Assembly: GCF_035582795.1 (NCBI RefSeq)
Contig: NC_134383.1
Location: 317,501-381,500 of the forward strand
Direction: 5' to 3'
Length of the DNA stretch: 64,000 nt
Source: Mycteria americana
Lineage: Eukaryota; Chordata; Aves; Ciconiiformes; Ciconiidae
Position 1 is the stretch's first letter; each line of letters begins with the position of its first letter. This document shows, one piece after another, positions 13,161-28,100 of the stretch. The translations under genes were made by a program, and so were the position numbers. The notes under the pieces are model-generated. The model did not search any database. It was not told the origin of the DNA and saw nothing but the letters and a program-made list of their open reading frames with translations.

Positions 13161-16100
13161 GACAGACCGACCAACTTTATCATCAGAAGCCAGCATTGTG
13201 CTTGAGAAGGGCCTACAAGAAACATCGAGGCCAAGAAAGACTACTGCAGTTTGCTGGAACCATGCTTTTAAGAGTGAGTACTACCGCTCTAGATGATCGC
13301 TTTGCTTAGATTTATTTAGCGAAACCTAATAAGCAGCTACGACCTACCGATCTCTAAAAATGCACGCAGCTCCCCCCTGAGCTGACTACACAGCAGCTCC
13401 CTCTCCCCCTCGGCTTCTGCCCAGGGCTTCTCGTTTTCGGATCGTTTGCCATCTGTTGCACTAACAGCTGCTTAGCTCGGCACGTTAATTCTTCACGCTT
13501 AGGATACGAAAGCTGCTTGTGACTTTCAGCGCGAGTTCAAAATAAGATGCGCTCTAGCAAAAAAACCCCAAAACCCCCCAAACAACCACTTGGAAAAAGG
13601 AATACCTGTGCTTTTGGCTGATCTGCTTGTTTGAGCGACTTGCTCTTCTCAATCTTGTACAACTGGGCTTTGGCCTTTTTCAGAAGACTGGCCACCCTCT
13701 TGTCAGTCATTGGCAGTTTGTCTGCTTGAGCCAGCATAGAGCTGATGGAGGAAGCGGAATGTTTAACAGCGCTTGACGAAGGAGCAGAAAGACGTAGGGC
13801 TTTTTCCTTCTCCAAAGATGGCACAGCGGGGCTGAGGTCCAGATCCGATTTGTCTAACCCCCCTCTACCTTTCTTGGACGTTTTGGTTTTGATGGCTGCC
13901 GTATCTACCAGAGCAGCAGTGGAAACATCTGCCGCAGGATCTGTTGCTGTAGACTTCTTCCGCCCGGCAGTTTTTTTGGCAGACGATGATGCTGCAACGT
14001 CTTCGCTGACAACTTTTTCTTTGGGCATTTTACCTACAGGAAACAAAGCAGAGCTGCTCTGAAGTTCTGACCCTTTCCTCCTTTTCTCTTTCCTTGACTC
14101 CCGTTTGTTCTCCTTTTCTCTCTCTCTGTCTTTCTCTCTGCTCTTGTCCTTCTCCAGGCTTTTGTCAGCCTCTTTATCTTTGGAGAGTTCCTCTGCCGCC
14201 CTGTCCTTGTTTCTGCCTCTCTCTGTCTGGGGACTCGATGTGAACCAGGGGAAGAGAGGAGTAGGGCTACTAGATGCGAAAGGCTCTGCCGGAGTGCTAG
14301 TCTGCTTCCTTGGTCTCTGGCTTCTTTCTGCCGATTCCCCAGACTGCGTTAGGGAATGGGAAGGAAAAGTAAAAGTTGAATTTAAGGCACTAGTGGCAAG
14401 AGAACTAACAGAAATGCTAGTTAATGAGGAAGAGACAGAAGACTGTGGGGTGAGAGTTGTCAGGTCAGAGGTACTAAGTCTCCCGCTTCTCGTCCTCATG
14501 GAGTGCGAAGGAGATCTAGGTTCTGATCGGATGGGGCTAAACACTCTCCTCTTCCGCTTCCGAGAAGAGACACCCGTTGCAGAGGTCCCTGTAGTGGTGC
14601 GACCAACCGATGAGGGCAGAGTTACAGATTCAAAGATCCTGGAGTGGGCCTCGCTTGGCGTGAATCTGGGTGCTCTCAGCAGCGGACTTCTCTTGTGCAT
14701 ATCAAACCTCGTTCCAGAGTGAAGAGAAAACAGACGCGCTGGAGCTGTAGCACCTGGCGTTGAGAAGCCGGATGCAAAGCCAACGTCCTCCGGTGTCAGC
14801 GGTGGGGGTCTGAAGTTATCGAATATCGGTTTGCGAATAAGACCCTCTTTGGCGTATTTTGCTGATGAGAAGTACTGCGGTTCTGACCTGGAATGTTTCA
14901 GGGAGGTCCACCTAAACGTCGGCTCTCGCAGAATCGACTTCCGTTTCTCTTGCATCGGCGCAGCAGAAGTAGGAAGAAAGGGTGAGGCTAAGGGTATGGT
15001 AGGAGGCATAAGCCAAGGGGTATGGTCCGAGATGCTGGAAGCGGGCTGCAGCGGTGGGGGGGGAGTGAGCAAAGGGGGAGGAGGAGAGGAGGAGGACTGC
15101 TGCTGCGGCACGCTCGGTAAGGCTGACAGCTTTTTAGCAGCCCTTTGGCCAAAACTTCTTTCTGTTATCGAAAACCTTCTGTTTCTCCTATCGCTGTTAT
15201 CGTTTTCAGGGGACTGAGAAACAGGCAGCGGTGCGTGAACTTCTGGAGTATTGCTTCGCTCTTCAGAAAGCGTCTGCATCTCCTCGGAAGCCTGGGAGTC
15301 CGTAGACGTATCCACACTGGGGCTACTGGACCGCGAGGAGTCCGAAGACATCTGAGACGAATGCTGAGAAGCAGCGCTGGACTTTTCACTGGAGCCACAA
15401 GACGTGGCGCTGAACCTGCTGTTTGGTGTGGATTCTAGTCTGGATATTTTAATAGGAGGATCGTAGTCCTCATCCTCAATGAACCGTTTGGGTGTTTTAA
15501 TAATCCGTGAAGAGATAGCACTCACAACCGGCATGATGAACTGTCGGATATTTTTGAGCTGGGTTCTCCCCTTCCTGCCCTGTAGTTTGGCTGCTTCTTT
15601 CTCAATCTTTTTTTGCGCCCCCTTTTTAGCCCTCTGCAAGAGTTGCTTAGCAATTGCAGCATCCGTCCTTTTGGTGGAAGGTATAATCCTCACGGGCTTA
15701 ATCCTGCGTGGACTCTGTCTGACAGCAGTCTTTTCTTCTTTCGTAAGAGGTGGCGTGCCATCCTTCTCTTTGCGAATCCTTTGGGGTTTCTCCAGCTGCG
15801 AGTTTACAACTAAGGTCGAGGGAGTCTTTAAACGTTCAGAGGATGGCGGCCTACCTCTCCTGCGCACAATCTGAACGCTCTTCCTCCCAATCTGAAGTTT
15901 CGCCCCAGGCTTAAATTTAGATTTCAGTGGGGAGAGCTTACTAGTTCTTAATTTCTTGATTTTAGTTGCTTGTTGAAATGTAGTGGATGGTGACCTTTTG
16001 ATTTTTTTCAGACTCTCTTTTTCTTCCTTACTGCCCTTCTGAATGTCCGATGCATCCTCTACTTGTGACAATTTGAACTTCACGCTTGTAAGTGTTGGAG

Positions 16101-19100
16101 GTCTTCCTCGCCTTTTTTCCCCGCTCTTCAACTCCTTCTTCTTTACTTTCTCCATGGATGTGGTTTCAGACTTGCTCGAAGGGGAACACACTGATGAAGA
16201 GTCTGACAGTACAGCTGAACTTCGGTCAGAACTGCTCCGGGGCCTCCCGCGAGGTTTCCGTGGACTAGACTTAACTGCAAGGGAAGTAGAGAATGCAGAG
16301 CACACGTTAAATTTCTCCGAGTGTCAGACCAGCACTACCCAGGTCATGCAAGTAGTTACTCACTATCAGTTGTGCTGCCCATGCAAGTGGCCAAGACATT
16401 TCAGTTAATCAAGAAATAAAATACAGTTTTATCAATACATGTAAAGAGTACCTTCCCAACAAACCTCTTCCCCCCTATAAAATATGAAGCAGATCTTTTT
16501 TTTTTTTTTTAAAACGCCAGCTTGCCTTTTCACAACAACTATATATACGATGGCACAAAACCACTATCGACCTGATGTTGAGAGGGAACAGTAATTCTTA
16601 AGGGCACGGGCCACCTGTCAAACACATTAAAAGATTTTTTTTTTTTTTTTAAGCAGATCACAGCTAGCTGAAAGGAAAAAAGAAAAATCCTTCTTCTCTA
16701 GTACAATCCATCTGCACTGCTACAGGATAGGTCAGTAGGCAAGAACAATGTATGGGAAGAGGCTGATACAAGGTAACTTACTAAGAAACCTGTTTTTAGC
16801 TTTGAAACACAGTTAGCACTTGGCCTTGCACCTGGAGTCATCAAGCAGATGTGCAAGACTTGATTACTCACCTCCACCAATGCATTTCCATACATGCCCA
16901 CCAAACCCAGCTATTCCAGTTCTGGGTCTTCAGAAGGCTCTGACAACGTACTTCGTTCTTCATTTGAAAGACCCTATTAGCAAGGCTCTCCACAGCAGAA
17001 TTCGCTGGCAAGGCCCAGCTGAGCAGATCATTGTGGTGAATGAGCAGAGTGCTGTGCTGAGAACATTTATTGACAAGAATCGAAATCAAAGCTGGGCTCG
17101 CTCACTGGCAGTCCCATCATGATTTGATCCTACATCTTGAAAGCTGAAAATGCAACAACTTGGCTACAGCTTATCCTCAAGTATTCTGTATTTGTTTTGT
17201 TTCCAAGAAAGTGAAGGTTCCAATTACAGGTCATAACGAGTCTACTGAAAGACACTGAAATATTCAAACCAGTTTTAGATCCTTCCTCTTACAATACTTG
17301 CCTCTCCAAAACACTAACATGAGGTTTCAAATACTGGTTTCATCAGTATAACTCTTTTACTCAGAGTTCCCCTGTTCTGTACCAGATCAGAGTAAAGAGT
17401 CCAAAACTAACTGAGTCGGATCCAAAGACTGGGGTGGCTTTTATGGTGGGTGAGATTTGATGGAACACACTGGAGAGGCACGGCAAAGCCATCACAAAGG
17501 AGAATACAAAGTCAACGTCCAATCCTGTGACTTGAACGTACCTGTGGGGGACCTGGTGGGACTTCGTACTTTGACTTCTTCATCTGAACCAAAACCTAAA
17601 AACTGTTCATCCTGCAATGAGAAAGCGGATGGAAATGTGAAGACGTGGATATTAACATTAAAACGAACCTCACTATGATCAAAGCATGAAAGGATTCTAG
17701 AGGATTTTCCCTCCCCAGGTAACATACTGGCATTTGTTCTTCTAGCAAACAATTGCTAAAAAGGAAATACAACTTTTATATATACATATAAAGCAGCTAC
17801 AGTTTGCAGCTATGGAACGATCAAAAAGAGTTATGGGGAAACAAAGGACAAGCATACATGGAAACAAACCCTTAATGCATAAAATCTGCTGCTCATATCA
17901 AACCACAAAGGTCTACTCTTATAATTTATTATTCAAACTACCCTAAAGACATGCTCCAGCAAAAGACACGTTTCCATGTTTATTTTTCTAGTACAAATGT
18001 AGACTAACTTCCTCCAAACTCATTTAAAAGCCTCTCTGGATGAGCAGAAGCATCTGAGGTCTATAATTCTGCCTGAGCATCCTGGAGCTCGAGGAAGACC
18101 TCAGGGCTCGCTCCAGTCCCGTTACGACAGCTTCCCCGAGGGAGGGCTTGCCACCCGCTCCCACAAGCCCCAGCAGCGACGCTTATGGCCCTTGGAAGGA
18201 AACCGCATGATTTCAGCATCTCTTTGGACTCTACAGAGATTGGCAGGCCTTCAGATGAATCCCACCCTGCCAGCTCCATCACACAACAACCTCCAAGCCT
18301 GGCTAAGGATTGAGTTCAAGTAGACTAAAGCTACTGATGGGAAGACAGAGTCACCCCTAAGACGCAGGCATCGTTTGTACACCCCAAGAGCCGCAGCCTG
18401 TCATAGCACTAAATATCTAGAAACACTGCAAACCAGTAAGGTGGCAGAACGAGCTTTCTCTCAGAGGCACCAAAGGTTGCTTCCTCTCTTACAGTTCCCA
18501 GCAAAGTCACCACCAAAAAAGCATTTCTTGCTAAGGGGCCGCAACCGTTACCAATTGTTACATTTCAAAGAATAATGACATTAGTAGCCACGGAGGTAAC
18601 GTTACAGAACGTCAAGCGCAATTTTCTTAAAAATTGACTCTTGATTACAGTAAAGGTGGGTTTTGTTGTTGTAAAAAAAAAAAACCCAAAACAAAACATT
18701 TTTTTAAATTAACTTCAGACTTTGTCTTTAGGAGAGAAGAAAAGCTGATTGTAAAGCTTTGTAAAGCTTTTCCCCTGACAGAGGCATGACATTAAAGGCA
18801 CTCTTGTTCACAGTAAGACAGGTTTTTCAGGGAGCATGCAAAAATGTCAGTCCTATTCGTCTGCCACCAAAATTTGTGACACATTTTTGTTTTCACGTTG
18901 TTCCAGCTTTCCTAGTCCGATTTCACCTAAAGTATTTATGTTCGCCAGTCTTAAGTTTCCTCTGAACTTTGAAAACAGAGATGTCACTTGTTGCTTGCTT
19001 CTTTAAACCACTGTGCAATGTGGCCGCATGCTAGAAAGTAATTATGCTGTTTCTGTAACAATTTGAGTCTGCGAAGAGCTTTGAGGAGAGCAAGTACTGC

Positions 19101-22100
19101 AAGAACAGTATCCTGAAAGTAAAAAGGTGCAACACTGTGAACAGGAGAAGGTAAGCTGTGCAAAGAAATAACACCGTTTCCTGACGTAGCTTAGGCCTAA
19201 TTAAAGACTTTGTCAAAACAGTGCCTTTTTTCCACCTTGTGCTTTGTGCACTAAATTCCTAATTCATCTACTTACAGGACAGACCACGAAGAAAGTCTCA
19301 GCTACTGAAACCAGAGTTTAAAGGAATTAAACCACACGCACTGAGACCCGTACCTGTGTCTACAGGAAAGTCGTGGCGTGATAAGAAGCAGCGAGGCTTA
19401 AGACAGACTATTTCTAAAAATTTTCTGCTTGGTTTCTGTTTGACAAGCCTCGTTATTAAACAATTCAAATAGAGTAAATATTCCGAACAGAAGGCCATTC
19501 AAGTTTTCCATGCAAATAATGCTCTAGCGAGTCAAATAACATACGTACACACTTAGGCTGCAGTTCATAATAGCTGTAAGCAAATATCACTGCACACTGC
19601 TGGAGAGGGGGACGGTCCTGCCCTTCCCCACATCCCTGCTGCCTATCTCCTCTTTGCAGTTGCAGCAGTGATGCGAAGAAAACCGGAAAAAGCCATGATA
19701 AAGCAATGTAAGAGAAATAAAATTACGCCAAAACGTGTTGTTTCTACCCACAGAACCTTGCATCATGCAGAACCGCCCCCCCCCCGAGACCTTTCCCCGA
19801 AAGGGAAAAGCTCCCACTTCTCAGCTTTAACCCTACAGTAACAAAACCGGAGCGAGAAAGGCTGCAGAAGCACCCGGCTCCCCGCTCGCCTGCGCACAGC
19901 ACTGCGGATCAACGCCCGTCACGCCTGCCTGCCGCTCCCCGAGCACGTGGGCTCACTGCAAGATGTAAACACTGCTGCGCAGGCACTGCCTTCGCGGGAC
20001 GCACACCCGGGGAAAAGGGTCCCCGGCACCCACAAAGGGAGAGGCTGTTCGCAGAGACAGATTGGGGCCGAAATGGGCTAAGCACTGATAATGCAAGCAG
20101 AAAAACAACAAGCTACCTGGGAACAACTGGGTTTAGAAATGCAAAGGGAAGAGCCCCTCACCCCACGCGATTTCTTCTTCATTAGCCTACCAAAAATTGA
20201 GACCTGCAGCACTCTCAAACACACGATCACGTGCATGTAGCGTACGCTGGGTACGGAGAAAGGCTGAACAACGCCGGCTTTTGTGTGTATGAGCACATCT
20301 CCCCCAAGGAAACAGAACTTACTGCCGCAAGCAGAAGACTCAAGGCATGTATACAGCCCTGTATAGCAGAAACCTATAGACTGCTTGGTTAAAAAGACAG
20401 CAGTGATTTCCTTCCACAGAACGATACATTTCCAAGTCTCCCAGCTCTAACTGAACAGCTCCCCAGCACTTCATTCGTTTGCTGCGCAGGAATGGCTCTG
20501 AGCAAGGGGCAGCTCGCCGGCTGTCCTTCCAGAACCACAACGCTGCAGCCTGAGAAGCACCCCTGACAAAGGCAGAGCCCTCCTCACCGTCAGCTCTAAG
20601 GACTAGTCACATTTCCAACAGACCATTTAACACACTCAACACTACATAAACAAACAAATTATTTTCAGGAAGAGTAACAGACACAAAGATTTATTTACAA
20701 GATTGAATTAGAGACCATCCCTGCCCAGAGAGGCAAGTAAGTTCAGCGCAATCTCAAATAATACCTTATGCTAAAATCAGTTACTGGCGCTCGGCTTACA
20801 CGTGCCTGAAACACTCACTGTTGGCCAACTACAGCGCACCCCCTAACAAAGGAGGAGATGTGTCTAACAGTAAAAAGTCTCATGCAGTTGCAAATACAAA
20901 TAACCTCATACACAACAACAAAGTTGCAGGGGGGCTGACTGTGTGTGGTTAGACCTTAGGAACAGGAAAACAAGCAGGCGTTTAAAGTTATGACTTGACA
21001 GTTTGGTGGTCAAAGGCAGCAGCGTCACATGACACAAGTGTATTTTCTGCTACCTGCTCTTCTGCCCGGAAGAGAACACGGGGCCTGAAGACACACAGGA
21101 ACCCGTAAGTGTGGCCTTCTAACGCTCCAGCCACCCCTCCACCTTTTTGTGCTCTATGAAGAGAAAGAGGTACTTGACTTTTAATTCCCCCAAGAAGTTT
21201 GTTCAGATCTGCTTCCCTGCTGCCTGGCCCAGATGAGGATTTTCATACAAGCACATGGTGAAGACGGCTGGAGGGATGAGGAAACAACACGTGATTTCTG
21301 CAGGAGGAATCCCTATTCCTGCTATCCTGAAATGTTTATCCCCACCCCAGCTACCACCAAGCACCCCTGACAGATACACCTTCTCTACAGGTATTTGCGG
21401 GCTGGGACCACGACACGAATAACAAAACGCAAGTCAAGACTGTTAGTCATGTCTGCCTCCAAGTTCACGTGGCTACTATGAACGTTTTCTTCGTTTTCTT
21501 ATTCAGGGTTCTAAAATCCTTATTATTTTATCTGCGGCTACTAAATCTGTACTTCCTGTATTTTTGACACGTGCCTGTCCTAACCCACAACTGGAACCTG
21601 CATTATTTTTAAACCGAGTGTCGTTACCTTGCTTTTCCAATGGGATACATGAATTCTGGCTTTGGCCTGATGTCCTGGGAACGATCAGTTTTTCTCGTTT
21701 CCTACCAAGCCGTCACCAGAACTGCCTACGGTCAAAAGGCGCTCTCCACAAAACGATCGCTTTGGCTTCATTTACAACTACAAGTAGCATGACCAATATG
21801 GCATTCGGGTTTGTTTGGTGACATTTGTGAGTGTGTCCGTGACCTCAAAATGGCCGTTCTCACTGTCTCAGAAGGCAGCCTTGTAAGTTACTGGAGAAGA
21901 TCGAGAAGGCCACTAAACACCAGTATGCGTTTGCCAGGCTACACCATCCAGTTGGCCATCGCATGTCCAAATGCAGTTTTGAGGCAAATGAAGCAGGAAC
22001 AGCCTCCCTCCAGTTTTTCAGAAGTGACTATAAAGCACGACAGATGGAGAGTGATTAAAAACCATAAGGGTTTTGAACGTGACCTCGTTTACCTGAGAAA

Positions 22101-25100
22101 GAATAATGCAACACAAAAAAGGTCACTCAGGATTATAAGTAAAAGGATGAGGGAAGGCTTGCCTCATGTGCAAGACATGAAGCCTGACCAAGCAGGCAAG
22201 GGGTGATCTCTCGATGGGCAGCAGAGCTTCCACCTACATCTCCCGCTCAAACATTACACTACCTCAACTGCTGTAAACCTCAAAGTTGTGAGCAGATGGA
22301 GAGAGGCTTTTCCTGAAGTAACCCAGCTACTACACGAACAGAAAAGTTGCAAGCAGATCTCTATTACAATGTTCTTGAGCGAAATTACTTTTCAAAGAAT
22401 TTCCAACTAAAGATCTCGGAGGAAAATCTACCTTCAAATGAGAACCTATCCCGAAGGTACTCACAGATGTTCCCATCTCTGTCTGAGGAATAACAGCATA
22501 ACTTATAGCACTACAGATCCATACAGTTGCACGGGACTGTCAGCACAGCTGTCAGAAGCACTAAACCAGCAACGCAGCGGTTCCAATCAGCTCTTGAAAA
22601 GGTTTATTCAATTTTACAATAGGGTTATCAGAACAATGCTTTACTTCTCTTTCTGTTCACCCTCTTGGTTTTGGCCCCAATTATACCACACCTCATCTTC
22701 TTGGAAAGAGATAAGTTATTTTTAGCAGCTCATTCAGAAGCCTGCTTAGTAACTATGGCACAGTATCTAACAGACTCCTCTTCTTTCAGCAGAGTAAACA
22801 TCCTCAAACATCCTCAGGTTGGCAATAGGTAACCCCGAGATGAACGCTGGGTGCACTCTGCGCTTGTATCAGGAGCGGAGTCATCTGGGAGGTCAGGGAG
22901 ATGGTCCCCAAGCGATTACTTGCGATGCAACGCTGCTAATAAGCGGCGGAGCACTTGGGATTACTGTTACGTACTGACTCGGCTGAGGGTCTGCTCGTCT
23001 TTTCATTCTCTCATTAGACGAAAGCTCTGAACGGGAGTGACACACAGACTCTGCTGGGGCTTTGCCTCGAAACAGCACCGATCTACACAGCACGTTCCGA
23101 GAGCGCAGAACAGCTCTTGGCTGGGTCACCTCCACACGAGAACCCCCAAACTAGAACAACAGGAGGATACACTCCCGGGACCGTGTTGCACTGTACCCTC
23201 GGCAATCAATCACGACAATACAACCACGATTAGGACTGCAGCTTCCCGAGTCCCTTGGACAATACCTAGTTTCAGAATTAGAAAGAGCAAGTTGCTCTTC
23301 ACGGGGCTCAAGGGCAGCAAGCGCCCATCCTGACAGTATTACCGAGCGCACAGATCAGTCTTGACAGCTTACTAGAAAGAAAATGAGAATATCCAGTGTT
23401 AGGAGGTAACAATACAGCCAGCCCCTTGCTACCTGGCCAAACGGCGAGCAGCAGAACAGACTAACTTACAGCAGCAGCCCACTAACAAAATACAGTTGGT
23501 CCCTGCTTTGCACAGAGTCCTGGTTCCATCCTGGATGAGAAATTTTAATTTACAATTTCCAGCCTGAACAAAGAGGGATGCTTTTCAGAGCACCTGAAAC
23601 AGTCTCATTCCGGTCACAACACGCTTTCAATACCACCTCCAAGGAAGAGGGTCAGCCAAACTATTACCTAGAAAGATTTAGCTTGCACCTGGCAAGAGGA
23701 AAGCAAGACCAAAGCCTCCTGGACCACATCTAAGAGACCACTGGCAACGCACCGCTTCTGGCAAGTGAAATCTCTCTCTCTCCTGGTTCCATAACAGACA
23801 TTTAGAAAGCAATGCTTCAGCCGGACTTGGGACAACTGAGGAAAGAATTCTAGAGCTTGTTGTTAAATAAAAGTAGACGTAACTAATATAGCTGCCCAAT
23901 GTACCAAAGCAATGGGCTGCAAAACTTCAGCTACTTCTGCAGATGTGCAGCTACGCTCTAAAGTTGCTGTATTGAGGCATTAAAAAAGTCTTTAGTAGTG
24001 GCAAACTTGTCTTTCTCTCCTAAAGAAACGTACACCACCCAGCAAAGCACGGAAGTGTTGTTAAAGTTGAACTGTGCGTTGTAGCTCGGCTCAGAGGGGA
24101 ACGGCTCACCCCTCTATGGGAATTTTGTGGTATCCCTTGACCTTAAGGTCCGAGAATTCACTTGCTGTTGATGCACAAGACTGAACCGAGGGGACTGACA
24201 TGATGAACTGCAATATTCTCAGTAAAAAACAAGCTCATCAAAACCCCAGAGAGGCTTACGTTGCGTGGCCACCTAGCTAAAAGGATTTAATTGCCAGAGA
24301 AGCATCACATTCAAGTAGTTTTGCAAGAACCCATACTCTTTGCCAAAGTCACCCCCAGCAGCCACCAATGCTGGAGAGACACACAAGATGCAGCATCTCA
24401 TCAGCAACTCCCTTTGTCTGTTCTTTACCAATACTTCACTGCAAAACAGCCCGGACTTCCTAAGAGACTGGAGGGGACAAGGATGCCTTCTAGTAAATGC
24501 CAGATACAGTTTCCTCAGGAAGTCTATAGGACAGGTCAAGAAAAGGAGCCGTGGTTTAACCCCAGCTGGCAACTAAGGCCCCCCCAGCTGCTCACTCTGT
24601 CCTCCCTGGTAGGACGGGGGAGAGAATCAGAAGAGTAAAAGTGAGAAAACTCGTGGGCTGAGATAAAGACAGTTTAACAGGGAAAGCAAAAGCCACGCAC
24701 ACCAGCAAAGCAAAACAAGGAATTCATTCTCTCCTTCCCACGGGCAGGCAGGTGTTCAGCCATCTCCAGGAAAGCAGGGCTCCATCACACATAACAGTGA
24801 CTTGGGAAGACAAACGCCATCGCTCCAACGTCCCCCCCTTCCTTCTTCTTCCCCAGCTTTACATGCTGAGCATGACATCATATGGTATGGAATAGCCCTT
24901 TGGGCAGTTGGGGTCAGCTGTCCCAGCCGCATCCCCTCCCAGCTCCTTGTGCCCCCAGCCCACTTGCTGGTGGGGTGGGGTGAGGAGCAGAACAGGCTTT
25001 GACTGCCTGTAAGCACTGCTCAGCAGGAACGAAAACATCCCTGTTATCAACACTGTTTCCAGCACAAATCTGAAACATAGCCCCACGCCAGCTACTGTGA

Positions 25101-28100
25101 AGAAAATTAACTCTATCCCAGCCAAAACCAGCACAAGTGACAAATCTTTGCTGGCTTGCGACCTGAACCAACAAAACCAAGTCCCTCTACCGGAAGGCTC
25201 CCTCTGAACACAGGTTACCTGTGTTTCTCTTCGCTGAAACCTGAACAAAATGCCTCCTTGCCACAGTTTTACTTCACGTAATACAGTGCCTTTTCCCACT
25301 TCATTCTCACTGCTTACAAGCAGTACAGGCAGCCAGCTTTGGCACCACAGCTGGAAAACCTGCAGCAAGCATGTTCCCTCACACAGGTCTGCAGGAGAAA
25401 AGCGCCTGGGCGTGCCGTCACCCACTTGCTGGTGGAAGCCACGGGCACCGTTTCGCATGCACTCAACAGGTCAGGAGGATGCAACCTCAGCAGGGATGCA
25501 CTCGGAAGCCGGTTAAAAGAGGCTGAGAAGTGAACTACTGACTCAAAGAGTTACCCAGTCTCTTCCCTCATTTCCTCCGAACGGGGTACAGTAAAATCTG
25601 TAGTTCAGCGCTTTGATGATGATACGGAAGCAGACAATGAAACACATTGCTGCAAGAGTCTGTCCTGTGAGTTTTCCAGCTAAAGGAAGTGCTACATCGA
25701 AAAGCCCCCAGCGCAAACTGGTCAGTGCGCATTGCTGCTGCTTCTGAAACCATCCTTTTGAGCCATCACCGCTGTCGGCGAGACGAGTGACATCACCTTC
25801 CATCAAAAGCAGCTTCTCACGGGGAACCCCAAATTCCTTTCTGCCAAAAAGCTTCACAAAACCACTCCTCTGAGGGTTTCGAGTACTGTGTAACGCTGAC
25901 CAAATAGCAGAAACGGGAAACTCACCAGGACGGTTAAAACATGTACTTGTATTTTCACACTTCTGACAAAGGAGGGCTCGAGTCTTCAGAAAGGAGGAGA
26001 AGTGTGAAGGAGCCCTCCATCTCTCGGGCCACCATCTGTATCATCTTCACCACGTGCCTCTTGTTTTACATCAACACCTGCGAGCGGTTATCTCCCCATG
26101 CATGTGCAGTAATCATGTTACCAGCAACAGGCAGGGCTCTACACCTCTCCTTCACAGATTAAACACCCAGGCAGTTTTACAGGGACCATTCAATGTAACA
26201 CCAGGAGAGGAAATTTTGAGGCAGGCAGAATTTTAATGCCCGTGGAGGAGAGAAATTATCTGTACTTCCAGATCAGGCGTGACCGTGGAGGCAGCAGGGA
26301 AGCCACCCCTTCTGCCCAGCACATGGATCTAGTACCATTTCAAAACAAGCCAGCCATCGGTGAACACCTAGACTCTAACATTTACCTCGTAAAAAATTAT
26401 GATCCATGTATAATTACAGCAGCGCTACTAGAGGCACCATCATCGCTACTACGTTCCGTTGCAAACCTCGAGTTTCTGCAACTTTCAAGCTGATGCAGAT
26501 TTATGGAGTAAACTGTCGACGTGCATCCAACACGCTCTCAACTTTTATGTCCCAAAGCTTCGCTTAAACTTCAGAGACAGGGAGGGAGCTCTGAAGTGAC
26601 AGGCATAGCAGGTATCTAGCAATTATACACAAGCTTCTCTTATACCAAATATCAACATAACAAATCAAGAAAACACAGCCCAGTTTCCCTTATTACTAAA
26701 GCATCATTCGCATCAAGCAGAAATCCAGGGCGAATGCCACCGTTTTCAACCAGTTACAGCTTTACTGTGCAAAAAGTCCCCCCGCAACTCTTGCGGTGCC
26801 AAAATCAAGTATCATAATGTTGCTCCCTTAAAGCGAGCTGGTTTCAGGATAACTCAGCGAAACACCGAGCTGCAGCAGAAGTCAAGGATTCGTACCAAGT
26901 CACCAGAAACCCGGGGAGGATGCAGTGCATCCCAGAATTCAGCTACCTTTTAGATGAGAAATAAGATCTGCTACGTTCCACAACATGGGCAAGGAGACAA
27001 GGGAAAGACTAAGCATAATACTCACTCTGGACTTTTTTGTTACATCAAATTTTGATGGTAACGCACAATTTCAACAGGTACTTACACAAGTGAACCCTGG
27101 AATGCAGCATGCCACCAAGAGGTCCAAAAAATAAGCAATCCAAGCAGAAATCGTACATAAAAAGATAATACAGCTCCCTCCTCTGATCGCCATGGGCTCC
27201 CAAACTCAAAGCAACAACTTGGAGTTTATTCCTGATGCGGAATGCCAACTGGGCTGAAGGTTTTAACTGGCTTGGTTCAGGCTTGCACCCTCAACCTTGC
27301 AGAGGGGAAAGGGGCAAGCATCAGGCAGTTATTCGAAGGACGTGGCGAGCCCCAGTAAGCAGGGGTCTTCTCAAAGCCCCCCTCTAGGAGAACATCTCCA
27401 CGCAATGCAGGGTACCACACCGGCACCAAAACTTCACCGTTTCAGCACCAACACACAGCCGCCCTCTCCTCGAAAGAGGCACTCACATGCTGATTTCCTA
27501 GATGGGCTAGAGCTCTTTTCACGACCCCCACTCCCACCCTGCAGAGAACTCATTACCGTGGGAGAGAGGAGCTTGTCCTAGCGCTTCTAGTGACCGGCAG
27601 CAGTGGTGGGATCTTCACTATAACGCACGCAGAACAAGTCATCGGTTAGAAGAAATAGGTCCTTCAACGCAAAAATGCTTTGTTTCTTGAGCTTACCAAA
27701 AGAAACCAACTCAGCCAACTAAATCTGCACAGTTGAGAGCATCCGCCCTCTGAGTACGCCAGCACACGTTGCAAATTCAGAGTGAGGAAAAGCACCCTGG
27801 GTCTACCCCTTCCCTGCTCACGAGCGGTCAGGTGAATCTCAGTCTACAGCACCAAGCCACAAAGAACTTTCATCGTTACTTTCTCCACTGTATCTAACGT
27901 TATCAGACAGAAGATTTTAGTAGCTAAATAGAAAAGCGATGCTAGAAGTAACATTTTTAACATACAAGAGGCACCGTCTTCATCAGATGCTAGCATCAAG
28001 CTATTTCATTTTAAAGCAAAGATGCCCTAAAGACCAAACTCACAAAGATCTTTCAGAGACGTTTTAGAGGTTTTTCGAGATGCAAAAATATACTTTAAGA

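Noticed and set aside
14105-14722. 205-codon plus-strand frame opposite KMT2A exon 3
   Set aside because: Low-complexity Ser/Leu/Phe antisense of the Arg/Glu-rich KMT2A exon; no independent support.
21811-22206. 131-codon plus-strand frame in KMT2A intron 1
   Set aside because: No recognisable domain, no splice signals or promoter, and opposite to the host gene; most likely chance.
24859-25458. 199-codon minus-strand frame in KMT2A intron 1
   Set aside because: Most of it lies in the solo LTR, which is non-coding; no viral or host domain is present.
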